Shown here: piece by piece, positions 42,287 to 50,772 of the stretch
How positions within the stretch are numbered: position 1 is the stretch's first letter
Layout of the letters: each line of letters opens with the position of its first letter
NCBI RefSeq assembly: GCF_027922005.1
Contig: NZ_BSEV01000022.1
Location: forward strand, 24,741-88,740
DNA: 64,000 bases
Direction of reading: 5' to 3'
DNA from: Streptosporangium carneum
GTDB lineage: Bacteria; Actinomycetota; Actinomycetes; Streptosporangiales; Streptosporangiaceae
Made by a program: the position numbers and the translations under genes
The notes under the pieces: generated by a model
Seen by the model: only the letters and a program-made list of their open reading frames with translations
The model's database searches: none
Told to the model about the DNA's origin: nothing

Positions 42287-42358
42287 AGCGGAAGACGGGA
42301 TTCGAACCCGCGACCCTCACCTTGGCAAGGTGATGCTCTACCACTGAGCCACTTCCGC
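42287..42358 (-). tRNA. tRNA-Gly (GCC), copy 2
   Basis: Acceptor GCGGAAG/CTTCCGC, anticodon loop TTGCCAA (GCC), T arm GGGTTCGAATCCC. The 72 bases are identical to the copy at 42532-42603. No encoded CCA. Confidence 0.95.
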
Positions 42359-42435
42359 GTGTCTGCTTCGGGTTTCCCCTCCGCGGCACTCGCGCTACTT
42401 TACCGGATCCCGGAGGGCCCGGTGTCAGTGCACTG

Positions 42436-42506
42436 AGGTGGAGACGGGATTTGAACCCGTGTACACGGCTTTGCAGGCCGTTGCCTCGCCTCTCGGCCAC
42501 TCCACC
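42436..42506 (-). tRNA. tRNA-Cys (GCA)
   Basis: Acceptor GGTGGAG/CTCCACC, anticodon loop CTGCAAA (GCA), T arm GGGTTCAAATCCC, 71 bases, no encoded CCA. It lies between the two identical tRNA-Gly genes. Confidence 0.95.
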
Positions 42507-42531
42507 AGTCAGACCCGAAGGGGTCTGCTGG

Positions 42532-42603
42532 AGCGGAAGACGGGATTCGAACCCGCGACCCTCACCTTGGCAAGGTGATGCTCTACCACTGAGCCACTTC
42601 CGC
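42532..42603 (-). tRNA. tRNA-Gly (GCC), copy 1
   Basis: First gene of the tRNA operon on the minus strand. Same sequence as 42287-42358; anticodon GCC, no encoded CCA. Confidence 0.95.
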
Positions 42604-42715
42604 GTCGCTCCCGGAGCGGTGTCCGGGTGCACGTGAAAACTCTAGCGCTTCCGGCGGGCAGATGTGCGCAACCGGGCTGCCACTGGAGGATTCACGGCGC
42701 GGAACCGTCGTGTTC

Positions 42716-44602
42716 TCAGGGGGAGACCACGCGGACGTCGGCGGCGCGGACGAACATCACCCGGTGGCCGAACTGGATCTGACGGTAGCGCGCGTCCCCC
42801 CTGACGATCCGGTGGCTCGTCCGGGCCGTGGCCATCGACCGCAGGTAGGAGCTCCGGGTCGTCATGCCCAGGCTGTAGAACTGCCCCGCGGGCAGGGAGT
42901 ACTGCAGCGGGGTCAGCCTCTGGACCTGCACGCGCCTGGGGTAGGCGGAGGCCTCGGGGTAGGCCCTGCCGTACACCCTGACCGATGACAGACCGCGGCG
43001 GGGGGTCACCAGAAGCCCGGAGGCGGGCGTCGACGTCGGGGCGTCGGCGGGGTCGTGGAACCAGGCCTTCTGGCCGAGGTACCAGATCGCCGTCCAGTCG
43101 TCCTCGCGGCCCGCGAGGGCGTAGCGCTGGCCGGTCGAGGCGCGGGCGGCGTGGTCGTAGACGCTGTAGGTCGAGTTCTCGTGGGGGTGCCTGCCGATGT
43201 CCTTGACCAGCGGGGCCGACTGCGAGGGGCGGGTGTGGAGCCAGACGGAGGCGGCGCTCATGGCCGGGCAGTCGCCCGCCTTGGTGCAGCCGGTGAAGCG
43301 CGGCTGGTTGGCGGCGTAGTCGGGGCTGATCAGCACCGAGCGCGCGCCGGAGTCCGGAGATCCGGTCAGCGGGCGGCCGAGCAGTTCGAAGTAGTGGTTC
43401 CAGTCCCAGTAGGGGCCGGGGTCCTGGTGCATGCCGCGCACGGTCTGCGGGGTGGTGCCGGGGACGTTGTCGTGGCCGAGGATGTGCGCTCTGTCCAGGG
43501 GGATGTCGTAGCGCTGCGCGAGGTAGCGGACCAGCTTGGCCGAGGCCTGGTACATCGCCTCGGTGAACCAGGCGCCCTTGGCGACGTAGCCCTCGTGCTC
43601 CAGGCCGATGGATCGGGAGTTGAAGTACCAGTTGCCCGCGTGCCAGCCGACGTCGTCGGTCCGCAGGTGCTGGGCGACGTGCCCGTCGCCGGAGCGCAGG
43701 GTGTAGTGCCAGCTCAGGTAGTCGGGGTCCTTGACCAGGCGGGTCATGACGTCGTAGCCGGTCTCCCCGTCGTGGATGACGATGTAGTCGACCTGACGGC
43801 GCCCGTTGTAGCGGTCGTGGTTGCCGTGGTCGCCGCCCCTGGTCCGCTGGTAGGCGGCGGGAATCCAGTCGCAGGCCAGGTCCTTCGGGCAGTCGGGCGC
43901 CGACGCGCCGGGCACGCGGCCCAGCCGGGTCATGGCGGGCGGACGCGCCGGGGACAGGCCGGGGGAGGCGGGCAGGACCACGCGCTCGCCGCCGTCGGTC
44001 ACGCGTGCCGCGCCCGAGCGGATCGTCGCGTAGACCTCGTCGGCGAAGGCCGAGGCCGCCGAGGTGTCGGCCGAGCCCGAGTACCGCGCCACCGCGGCGT
44101 ACCAGCCCGCAGGGCCGGCCCCTGGCAGCCCGCCCGTCCGCCGCTGGTAGTCGGCGAGCAGCGCGGCCCCCGCCTGGACGTTGGCTGTGAAGTCCTCGCG
44201 CAGCACGTCCGGATCCGTCCCGGTCAGTTCCGCCGCCCTGCGCAGGGTGTCCTCGGGAGGGACCGCGGCGATGTCCGGGACCGTGATCCGGCGCGGCCGG
44301 GTCTCGTCGCCCCGTGGGTCGCCGTGGACGTGGTGGCTCGGTCCGGGCGGAGCCTGTCCGTCGACGAGGTGCATGGGGCCGTAGCCGCCGGAGACGCTGG
44401 GCAGCCCGTGGTTGCCGTCCCATCGTGACTCGAGGTAGGAGACGGCGAGCAGCACGTTCTCCGGCACGCCGTACGACCTGGCCGCCAGGGCGAAGGCCTC
44501 CTGCGGGCCGCCGCTCCCGCCGTCCGGTGACGTCTGCGACGGGGCGGCGGGGATCAATACGGCGAGAGCCGCAACGATCGAGATCCCTGGCAGATGGCGC
44601 AT
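42716..44602 (-). CDS. Secreted N-acetylmuramoyl-L-alanine amidase with lytic-transglycosylase-like domain
   Basis: A 628-residue exported cell-wall hydrolase. The signal peptide spans residues 1-23. A transglycosylase-like region follows (35-200; FALAARSYGVPENVLLAVSYLESRWDGN with the likely catalytic Glu, GGYGPMHL, YSGSADTSAASAFADEVYATI). An Amidase_2 domain lies at about 260-400, with Zn ligands in YIVIHDGETGYD and RAHILGHDNVPG, and WHYTLRSGDG and GLEHEG also visible. The C-terminal 200 residues are SH3-like or beta-rich. It is divergent from the 91-residue gene. Confidence 0.88.
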   Translation of the reverse strand: MRHLPGISIVAALAVLIPAAPSQTSPDGGSGGPQEAFALAARSYGVPENVLLAVSYLESRWDGNHGLPSVSGGYGPMHLVDGQAPPGPSHHVHGDPRGDETRPRRITVPDIAAVPPEDTLRRAAELTGTDPDVLREDFTANVQAGAALLADYQRRTGGLPGAGPAGWYAAVARYSGSADTSAASAFADEVYATIRSGAARVTDGGERVVLPASPGLSPARPPAMTRLGRVPGASAPDCPKDLACDWIPAAYQRTRGGDHGNHDRYNGRRQVDYIVIHDGETGYDVMTRLVKDPDYLSWHYTLRSGDGHVAQHLRTDDVGWHAGNWYFNSRSIGLEHEGYVAKGAWFTEAMYQASAKLVRYLAQRYDIPLDRAHILGHDNVPGTTPQTVRGMHQDPGPYWDWNHYFELLGRPLTGSPDSGARSVLISPDYAANQPRFTGCTKAGDCPAMSAASVWLHTRPSQSAPLVKDIGRHPHENSTYSVYDHAARASTGQRYALAGREDDWTAIWYLGQKAWFHDPADAPTSTPASGLLVTPRRGLSSVRVYGRAYPEASAYPRRVQVQRLTPLQYSLPAGQFYSLGMTTRSSYLRSMATARTSHRIVRGDARYRQIQFGHRVMFVRAADVRVVSP

Positions 44603-44691
44603 AGTGGTTCCCTTCCGACCAGATGACTACTCAGAGTTATGAGAGATTACCGATTGTCTTATGGCTGGGTGGAGGGAGATCCACGGCAATG

Positions 44692-44717
44692 TTTTCTGCC
44701 CGAAATCGGGCAGAAAA
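44692..44717. promoter_or_regulatory. 26-bp palindrome upstream of the glmS operon
   Basis: Two perfect 12-base arms (TTTTCTGCCCGA and complement) flank AA. It adjoins a -35/-10 pair (TTGGTA 44719-44724, 18-base spacer, TATGGT 44743-44748) for the gene at 44757, so a regulator bound there could control it and, divergently, the amidase. Confidence 0.6.
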
Positions 44718-44756
44718 CTTGGTAAACCGCGTCGTGCCTGCGTATGGTCCTCCTCT

Positions 44757-45032
44757 GTGTCGACGGCATGGAATCCCCACGAGGACCTGATCGCCCACCT
44801 GACCCGGACGAGCGCGCTCGGGCCGGGGGAGGCGGCGCGTGTCGTGGCCGACGTGCTGGCCTACTTCTCCGAACCCGTCGAGGAGTTCGTCCAGCGGCGT
44901 CATGCCGAGCTCAAGGCCAGGGGGCTGGTCAACGACGTGATCTTCCCCCGCATCGCCGCCGAGCTGGGGTCCCGCCGTGTCGCGGCACCGGAACTCTCCC
45001 TGCGCCAACTGCGCCGGATCGTCTACGGGTAA
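44757..45032 (+). CDS. Conserved-type 91-residue protein upstream of glmS
   Basis: A 91-residue, mostly helical cytoplasmic protein (TAWNPHEDLIAHLTRTSALGPGEAARVVADVLAYFSEPVEEFVQRRHAELKARGLVNDVIFPRIAAEL...LRQLRRIVYG). GTG 44757 is eight bases after TATGGT, so it is leaderless. The frame is open upstream across the palindrome, but that part is not codon-like. glmS begins 15 bases after its stop. Function is unknown; it might influence GlmS or share its control. Confidence 0.8.
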   Translation: MSTAWNPHEDLIAHLTRTSALGPGEAARVVADVLAYFSEPVEEFVQRRHAELKARGLVNDVIFPRIAAELGSRRVAAPELSLRQLRRIVYG

Positions 45033-45046
45033 GGAGCGGTCATCAG

Positions 45047-46867
45047 ATGTGCGGAATTGTGGCCTATGTCGGGCCGAAGGACGCGGCTCCGATCCTCTTG
45101 GAGGGCCTGCAGCGCCTTGAGTACCGCGGCTACGACTCGGCCGGCGTGGTGGTCTCCAACAAGGGACTGAAGATGCGCAAGGTCAAGGGCAGGGTCGCGG
45201 ACCTGGCGGCGGCCGTGCCCGCCCGGTTCAAGGGCACCCTGGGCATCGGACACACCCGCTGGGCCACCCATGGCGCGCCCAGCGACGTCAACGCCCACCC
45301 GCACCTGTCCGCCGACGAGCGCATCGCGGTCGTGCACAACGGCATCATCGAGAACGCCGACGAACTGCGGGCCAAGCTGGAGGCCGACGGCGCGGTCTTC
45401 CTGTCGGAGACCGACAGCGAGGTGCTGTCCCACCTGATCGCCCGCACCGTCGAGGAGGCCGACTCGCTGGAGGAGGCGGTCCGCGGCGCGCTCAAGCGGG
45501 TCGTCGGCACCTACGGCATCGCCGTCATCGACGCCCAGCGCCCCGGCGAGGTGGTCGTGGCGCGCAACGGCAGCCCGATCGTGCTGGGCATCGGCGAGAA
45601 GGAGATGTTCGCCGCCTCCGACGTGGCCGCGCTGGTCCGCTACACCCGCCAGGTGGTGCACCTGGAGGACGGCGAGCTCGCGGTGCTGAGGGCCGACGGC
45701 TTCCACACCTTCGCCAGTGACGCGCGGGAGACGGCCAAGGAGCCGCTGACCGTCGACTGGGACGCCGGGCACTACGACACCGGCGGCTACGAGCACTACC
45801 TGCTCAAGGAGATCTCCGAGCAGCCGGAGACGGTGGCCAGGACGCTGCGCGGGCGCCTTGACGACCGCTTCCACATCGCCCACCTGGGCGGTCTGAACAT
45901 GGACGCGCGGGAGACCCGCTCCTTCCGCCGGGTCAAGATCATCGGTTGCGGCTCCGCCTACTACTCGGGTCAGATCGGCGCCCAGCTCATCGAGGAGCTG
46001 GCGCGGATCCCGGCCGACGCCGAGCCGGCCAGCGAGTTCCGCTACCGCAGCCCGGTCGTCGAGCCCGACACCCTCTACGTGGCGATCAGCCAGTCGGGGG
46101 AGACCTACGACACCCTCGCCGCCGTCCAGGAGCTCAAGCGCAAGGGCGGCCGGGTGCTCGGCATCGTCAACACCGTCGGAAGCGCCATCGCGCGCGAGGT
46201 CGACGGCGGCCTCTACCTGCACGCGGGCCCCGAGGTCTCGGTGGCCAGCACGAAGGCCTTCACCTCGACCGCGGTGGCCTTCGCGCTGCTGGCGCTGCAC
46301 CTGGGCCGGGTGCGCGACCTGTCCCCGGCCGACGGCCGCCGCGTCTGCGAGGGACTGCGCGCGCTGCCCGGGCAGATCAAGGAGATCCTCGCCCTCGAGC
46401 CGCAGATCAAGGAGCTCGCCGGCAAGTACGCCGACTCGCCGAGCATGATGTTCGTGGGCAGGGTCAGGGGCTATCCGGTGGCCAGGGAGGGCGCGCAGAA
46501 GCTCAAGGAGATCTCCTACGTGCACGCGGAGGCCTATCCGGCCAGCGAGCTCAAGCACGGGCCGCTGGCGCTGATCGGCCCCGAGATGCCGACCGTCGCG
46601 ATCGTCCCCGACGACGAGCTGCTGGACAAGAACCTCACCACGCTGGGCGAGATCCGCGCGCGCGGCGGCCGGGTGCTCATGGTCGGCCACCGCACGGCCG
46701 ATCCCAAGCTCGCCGACGACTGTCTGGTGGTGCCCAGGAACGAGATCGAGCTCGACCCGATCCTGCTGTCCATCCCGCTCCAGCTGTTCGCCTACCACGC
46801 CGCGGTCGCGCTCGGCCGCGACGTGGACAAGCCCCGCAACCTGGCCAAGAGCGTCACCGTGGAGTGA
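45047..46867 (+). CDS. glmS: Glutamine-fructose-6-phosphate aminotransferase
   Basis: A 606-residue GlmS, first enzyme of UDP-GlcNAc synthesis: fructose-6-P plus glutamine to glucosamine-6-P. The N-terminal nucleophile Cys is residue 2 (MCGIVAYVG), exposed after Met removal. GHTRWATHG and HNGIIEN belong to the glutaminase domain. Two SIS domains follow (IGCGSAYYSGQIGAQLIEELARI, ISQSGETYDTLAAVQE, ASTKAFTSTAVA), and the C-terminus is KPRNLAKSVTVE. AAGGAG precedes ATG 45047. No glmS ribozyme-like leader is seen. Confidence 0.96.
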   Translation: MCGIVAYVGPKDAAPILLEGLQRLEYRGYDSAGVVVSNKGLKMRKVKGRVADLAAAVPARFKGTLGIGHTRWATHGAPSDVNAHPHLSADERIAVVHNGIIENADELRAKLEADGAVFLSETDSEVLSHLIARTVEEADSLEEAVRGALKRVVGTYGIAVIDAQRPGEVVVARNGSPIVLGIGEKEMFAASDVAALVRYTRQVVHLEDGELAVLRADGFHTFASDARETAKEPLTVDWDAGHYDTGGYEHYLLKEISEQPETVARTLRGRLDDRFHIAHLGGLNMDARETRSFRRVKIIGCGSAYYSGQIGAQLIEELARIPADAEPASEFRYRSPVVEPDTLYVAISQSGETYDTLAAVQELKRKGGRVLGIVNTVGSAIAREVDGGLYLHAGPEVSVASTKAFTSTAVAFALLALHLGRVRDLSPADGRRVCEGLRALPGQIKEILALEPQIKELAGKYADSPSMMFVGRVRGYPVAREGAQKLKEISYVHAEAYPASELKHGPLALIGPEMPTVAIVPDDELLDKNLTTLGEIRARGGRVLMVGHRTADPKLADDCLVVPRNEIELDPILLSIPLQLFAYHAAVALGRDVDKPRNLAKSVTVE

Positions 46868-46906
46868 GGCGGGGCGCGGCCCCTCCGCGATGACGCCCCC
46901 CGGGCC

Positions 46907-46923
46907 CACTACGAATGGTAGTG
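46907..46923. promoter_or_regulatory. Inverted repeat upstream of the TctC-like gene
   Basis: CACTAC-N5-GTAGTG. It lies in the 110-base gap after glmS, next to a TAGGGT-type -10 candidate, and may be an operator. Confidence 0.35.
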
Positions 46924-46978
46924 ACTGTGTAACGTAGGGTATCGATAGATCTGGGGGATCTTGGCGGAAGGGACGCTT

Positions 46979-47998
46979 ATGCGCCGTAGGCGGTTCTTCG
47001 TGCTCGCGCTGGGGGTCATGGCCGCGGGCGGCTGCGGCGGGACGGGCCGTTCCGGGGCGGTGCTGTCGAGCAGGCTGACCGTCGTCGCCTCCGCCCCGCG
47101 CGGCCAGGGCTGGGACAGGGCGGCCCGCGCGCTGGCGGCGGCCCTGGAGGGGGACGGGCTGGTCGGGGCGGTCGAGGTGAGCGACCAGTCCGGCACGGGC
47201 GCGGCCTCGCTGGCCGCGTTCACCGCGGCGCGCGGCCCGTTCGCGCGCGAGGGCAGGGTGCTCGTCACCGGCATGCCGGTGACGGCGGACGCGGAGAGCG
47301 CCGACGTCGCCTCGGTGATGGAGGCCACGACCCCGCTGGCCAGGCTGGCGGGGGAGTGGGCGGCCCTGGTCGTCCCCGCGGGCTCCCTGCTGGGCACCTT
47401 CGAGGACTTCGCCGCCGTGCTCCGCCGCAACCCGGCGGAGCTGGTGGTCGGCGGCAGGCTGGAGGGCGGCTCCGACCACGTGCTCTACGGCATGATCGGA
47501 AAGTGCCTCGGCGTCGACGTCAGGCTGCTGGAGTACGCGGGCTACTCGACCGGGGCCGAGGGGGTGGAGGCCCTCCGCGAGGGCCGCGTGGCCGCGCTCC
47601 TGGGGGCGGCGCGCTCCTTCCTGCCCGAGATCTCCGCCGGTCGGGTGCGGCCGCTCGTGGTCTCCTCGGGCGAGCGGATCGACGGGATCGACGCGCCGAC
47701 CCTGAAGGAGCGGGAGGTCCGGCTCGAGTACGCCGACTGGTGCGGCGTGCTCGGCCCCCGGGACATGAGCCCCGCGGACCGGGGCGAGGCCGTCGCCCTG
47801 TGCGAGCGGATCGACGCCTCCCCCCGCTGGCGGGCCGTGTGCGCGGTCAACGGCTGGAACCGGGCCTGCCTGAGCGGCGACGACTTCCGCCACTGGCTCG
47901 TCGCCGAGACCCGCCGCAGCCGGGGAGTGCTCAACGAGCTCGGACTGCCGAACACCTCCGACACAAGTTGTTGGGGTAGTTGCGTCGGGCGGCACTAG
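46979..47998 (+). CDS. TctC/Bug-like solute-binding lipoprotein
   Basis: A 339-residue extracytoplasmic binding protein of the tripartite tricarboxylate transporter type. A basic lipoprotein signal MRRRRFFVLALGVMAAGGC gives the lipidated Cys at about residue 19. GQGWDRAARALAAAL, GTGAASLAAF, GSDHVLYGMI and GAARSFLPEISAGRVRPLVVSS match the TctC pattern. GGAAGGG precedes ATG 46979. No TctA/TctB membrane genes are adjacent, so it is an orphan. The 3' end overlaps the NrdR-box candidates of the next operon. Confidence 0.78.
   Translation: MRRRRFFVLALGVMAAGGCGGTGRSGAVLSSRLTVVASAPRGQGWDRAARALAAALEGDGLVGAVEVSDQSGTGAASLAAFTAARGPFAREGRVLVTGMPVTADAESADVASVMEATTPLARLAGEWAALVVPAGSLLGTFEDFAAVLRRNPAELVVGGRLEGGSDHVLYGMIGKCLGVDVRLLEYAGYSTGAEGVEALREGRVAALLGAARSFLPEISAGRVRPLVVSSGERIDGIDAPTLKEREVRLEYADWCGVLGPRDMSPADRGEAVALCERIDASPRWRAVCAVNGWNRACLSGDDFRHWLVAETRRSRGVLNELGLPNTSDTSCWGSCVGRH
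47961..47976 (+). promoter_or_regulatory. nrdR box: NrdR box candidate 1
   Basis: ACACAAGTTGTTGGGG matches 11 of 16 positions of the ACACWATATATWGTGT NrdR box. It lies 31 bp (three helical turns) from the second box, inside the end of the TctC-like gene. Confidence 0.55.
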
Positions 47999-48007
47999 AT
48001 GTAGGAT
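47980..48007 (+). promoter_or_regulatory. nrdAB promoter
   Basis: TTGCGT (47980-47985), a 16-base spacer and TAGGAT (48002-48007). The transcript would start just before the cobalamin riboswitch. NrdR box 2 overlaps the -10. Confidence 0.55.
47992..48007 (+). promoter_or_regulatory. nrdR box: NrdR box candidate 2
   Basis: GCACTAGATGTAGGAT matches 11 of 16 consensus positions and covers the -10. The spacing to box 1 equals that of tandem NrdR sites known in Streptomyces nrd promoters. Confidence 0.55.
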
Positions 48008-48014
48008 CCTGCTC

Positions 48015-48183
48015 GTTGCTGGTTCGCCCCTCGGGGCGAGGTAAGAGGGAACCCGGTGTGAGTCCGGGACTGCCCCGCAGCGGTGAACGGGAACGACAGC
48101 CGTCATGAGCACTGGGTGAGCCATGCCTGGGAAGCGACGGCCGGTAGGCATGCGCGAGACGCCCGTGAGTCCGAAGACCTGCC
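48015..48183 (+). ncRNA. Cobalamin (B12) riboswitch
   Basis: The conserved core is clear: AAGAGGGAACCCGGTG and AGTCCGGGACTGCCCCGC, then GCGGTGA, and the closing segment GCCCGTGAGTCCGAAGACC. Adenosylcobalamin binding would shut down the class I reductase when B12 is available for a class II enzyme, as known for Streptomyces nrdABS. Confidence 0.93.
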
Positions 48184-48390
48184 GGCGGCGTGTGGAAGGG
48201 CGAGCGGGGCTCGGCCCCGGGACGCGTGCGGCGTGCCCGGGAGTGCGAGCCGAGGCGGACCCTGCCACGGAGACTGTCCAGGGCCTCGAGGGAGGGCCCG
48301 CGGAGCGAGGCGGTCCGGCGTGCCCGGAAACCGCCCGCGGACGCGTGTCCTCCGGCGGGAGCCGTACGGGGAACACGCGAGGGGTGGAAC
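48184..48390 (+). other. Leader between riboswitch and nrdA
   Basis: A 207-base untranslated stretch, probably the expression platform, with several GC-rich stems (for example GGGGC-TCG-GCCCC). I see no clear anti-terminator pair or U-tract, so attenuation or ribosome-site masking cannot be told apart. The frame open upstream of nrdA here is not taken as coding. Confidence 0.5.
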
Positions 48391-50598
48391 GTGACGCAGA
48401 CCTTTGCCGATGTCGTCGACGAGACCGGGCACGACCCGGCGGAGCGCAAGCTGGCCATCGAGGAGGCGGCCGCCCGGGTGATCACCGACCCGGAGAACTC
48501 CAGGGTCGCCGCGCGGCTGCTGGCCGAGCTGATCGCCGACGAGACGGCCGAGCACGGGGTCAGGACCTTCTCCGAGTCGATCGCCGCGACCCACGCGGCC
48601 GGACTCCTCCAGGACCGGCTCGCCGACTTCGTCGCCGCCAACGCCGAGGCGCTCGACGCGCTGGTGGCGCCGGACGCCGACGACCGGTTCGAGTACTTCG
48701 GGCTGCGCACCGTCTACGACCGCTACCTGCTGCGTCACCCGCGGACCCGCAGGGTCCTCGAGCGGCCGCAGCACTTCTTCCTGCGGGTGGCCTGCGGCCT
48801 GTCGGAGACGGTCGAGGAGGCCGCCGAGCTGTACGCGCTCATGACCACCCTGTCCTACCTGCCCAGCTCGCCGACCCTGTTCAACTCCGGCTCCCGCAGG
48901 CCCCAGCTGTCGTCCTGCTTCCTGCTCGACTCGCCGAGGGACGAGCTCGAGGCCATCTACGAGCGCTACGGGCAGGTCGCGCGCCTTTCCAAGTACGCCG
49001 GGGGGATCGGCATCGCCTGGACCCGCGTCCGCTCGCGCGGCTCGCTGATCCGGGGCACCAACGGCCACTCCAACGGCATCGTGCCGTGGCTGCGCACCCT
49101 GGACTCCAGCGTCGCCGCGGTCAACCAGGGCGGCCGCCGCAAGGGCGCGGCCTGCGTCTACCTGGAGCCCTGGCACGCCGACGTCGAGGAGTTCCTCGAA
49201 CTGCGCGACAACACCGGCGAGGAGGCCCGCCGCACGCACAACCTGAACCTCGCCAACTGGATCCCCGACGAGTTCATGCGCCGCGTCGAGGCCGACGAGA
49301 CGTGGTCGCTGTTCGACCCCAAGGAGGTCCCGCACCTCACCGACCTGTACGGCGCCGCCTTCGACGAGGCCTACCGGGCCGCCGAGGCGGAGGGCGTGTT
49401 CGTCAGGCGGGTCCAGGCCCGCGCCCTCTACGGCCGCATGATGCGCACGCTCGCCCAGACCGGCAACGGCTGGATGACCTTCAAGGACGCCGCGAACCGG
49501 ACCTCCAACCAGACGGCCCGCCCGGAGAACGTCATCCACCTGTCGAACCTCTGCACCGAGATCCTGGAGGTCACCAGCGACGCGGAGACGGCCGTCTGCA
49601 ACCTCGGCTCGATCAACCTGGCCGCCCACCTCGCCGACGGGGAGGTCGACTGGGCGCGCCTGCGCCGGACGGTGCGCACCGCGGTGCGGTTCCTGGACAG
49701 GACCATCGACCTGGGCTTCTACCCGACCTCCGAGGCCAGGGCCGCCAACGAGCGGTGGCGGCCCGTCGGGCTGGGCGTGATGGGCCTCGCGGACGTCTTC
49801 TTCGCGCTGCGGCTGCCGTTCGACTCGCCGGAGGCCCTCGAGCTGTCCACCCGGATCTCGGAGGAGATCGCGCTCGCCGCCTACGCCACCTCCTCCGACC
49901 TGGCGGTCGAGCGGGGCCGCCACCCCTCCTACGACGACACCCGCGCCGCGGGCGGCGTGCTGCACCCCGACCACTACGACGCCGCGCGCTCGGACAGGTG
50001 GACGGCGCTCAGGGAGCGGATCGCGGAGACCGGCCTGCGCAACTCGCTGATGATCGCGATCGCCCCGACGGCCACCATCGCCTCCATCGCGGGCTGCTAC
50101 GAGTGCGTCGAGCCGCAGGTCTCGAACGTCTTCAAGCGCGAGACCCTCTCCGGGGAGTTCCTGCAGGTCAACCGCTATCTGGTCCGCGACCTGTCGGCCC
50201 GGGGCCTGTGGACCCCGCAGATCCGCGACGCGATCAAGCGGGCGGACGGCTCGATCCAGGACGTGCCCGGCGTTCCCGAGGACCTCAAGGCGCTCTACCG
50301 GACCGCGTGGGAGCTGCCGCAGAAGGCGCTGATCGACCTGGCCGCGGCGCGCACGCCGTACATCGACCAGTCGCAGTCGCTCAACCTCTTCATGGCGACC
50401 CCGACCATCGGCAAGCTCTCCTCGATGTACGCCTACGCGTGGAAGTCGGGCCTGAAGACCACCTACTACCTGCGCTCCCGTCCGGCCACCAGGATCGCGC
50501 AGACCACCGTGACGAGGGCCGTCCCCGAGGCGGAGGCGGAGAGCGGGGCCGTCGCCTGCTCGCTGGAGAACCCCGAGTACTGCGACGCCTGCCAGTGA
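48391..50598 (+). CDS. nrdA: Class I ribonucleoside-diphosphate reductase, alpha subunit
   Basis: A 735-residue large subunit that reduces NDPs to dNDPs with the radical from NrdB. Catalytic elements are visible: SSCFLLDS (first redox Cys), SNLCTEI (radical Cys with Asn and Glu), AVCNLGSINL (second redox Cys), TTYYLRSRP, and the mobile C-terminal CSLENPEYCDACQ. Only about 35 residues precede the R1 N-domain and no ATP-cone is recognisable, so overall-activity control by dATP may be absent. GTG 48391 follows GAGGGG. It lies under a B12 riboswitch. Confidence 0.93.
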   Translation: MTQTFADVVDETGHDPAERKLAIEEAAARVITDPENSRVAARLLAELIADETAEHGVRTFSESIAATHAAGLLQDRLADFVAANAEALDALVAPDADDRFEYFGLRTVYDRYLLRHPRTRRVLERPQHFFLRVACGLSETVEEAAELYALMTTLSYLPSSPTLFNSGSRRPQLSSCFLLDSPRDELEAIYERYGQVARLSKYAGGIGIAWTRVRSRGSLIRGTNGHSNGIVPWLRTLDSSVAAVNQGGRRKGAACVYLEPWHADVEEFLELRDNTGEEARRTHNLNLANWIPDEFMRRVEADETWSLFDPKEVPHLTDLYGAAFDEAYRAAEAEGVFVRRVQARALYGRMMRTLAQTGNGWMTFKDAANRTSNQTARPENVIHLSNLCTEILEVTSDAETAVCNLGSINLAAHLADGEVDWARLRRTVRTAVRFLDRTIDLGFYPTSEARAANERWRPVGLGVMGLADVFFALRLPFDSPEALELSTRISEEIALAAYATSSDLAVERGRHPSYDDTRAAGGVLHPDHYDAARSDRWTALRERIAETGLRNSLMIAIAPTATIASIAGCYECVEPQVSNVFKRETLSGEFLQVNRYLVRDLSARGLWTPQIRDAIKRADGSIQDVPGVPEDLKALYRTAWELPQKALIDLAAARTPYIDQSQSLNLFMATPTIGKLSSMYAYAWKSGLKTTYYLRSRPATRIAQTTVTRAVPEAEAESGAVACSLENPEYCDACQ

Positions 50599-50772
50599 CC
50601 CGTCCCTGACGGACGCCCGCGCGGCGACCCCGGCGGACCTCCGCGCGGGGTTCCGGCGGACGTCCGGCCGCGACTCCCGACGACCACTCCCGGCGACCTC
50701 CGGCGGCGCGCTCCGCCGGGGGCCGTCGACGACGCCCGCGAACGGGCGCCGCCCAGCGAAAGGCCTTCCCCG

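Noticed and set aside
41916-42632. Open frame across the tRNA cluster
   Set aside because: Translation of tRNA genes (repeated GSNPVFRS-like segments); the tRNAs explain it.
45023-48376. 1117-codon open frame on the minus strand
   Set aside because: Runs antisense through glmS, the TctC-like gene and the riboswitch; no domain and no plausible start signals.
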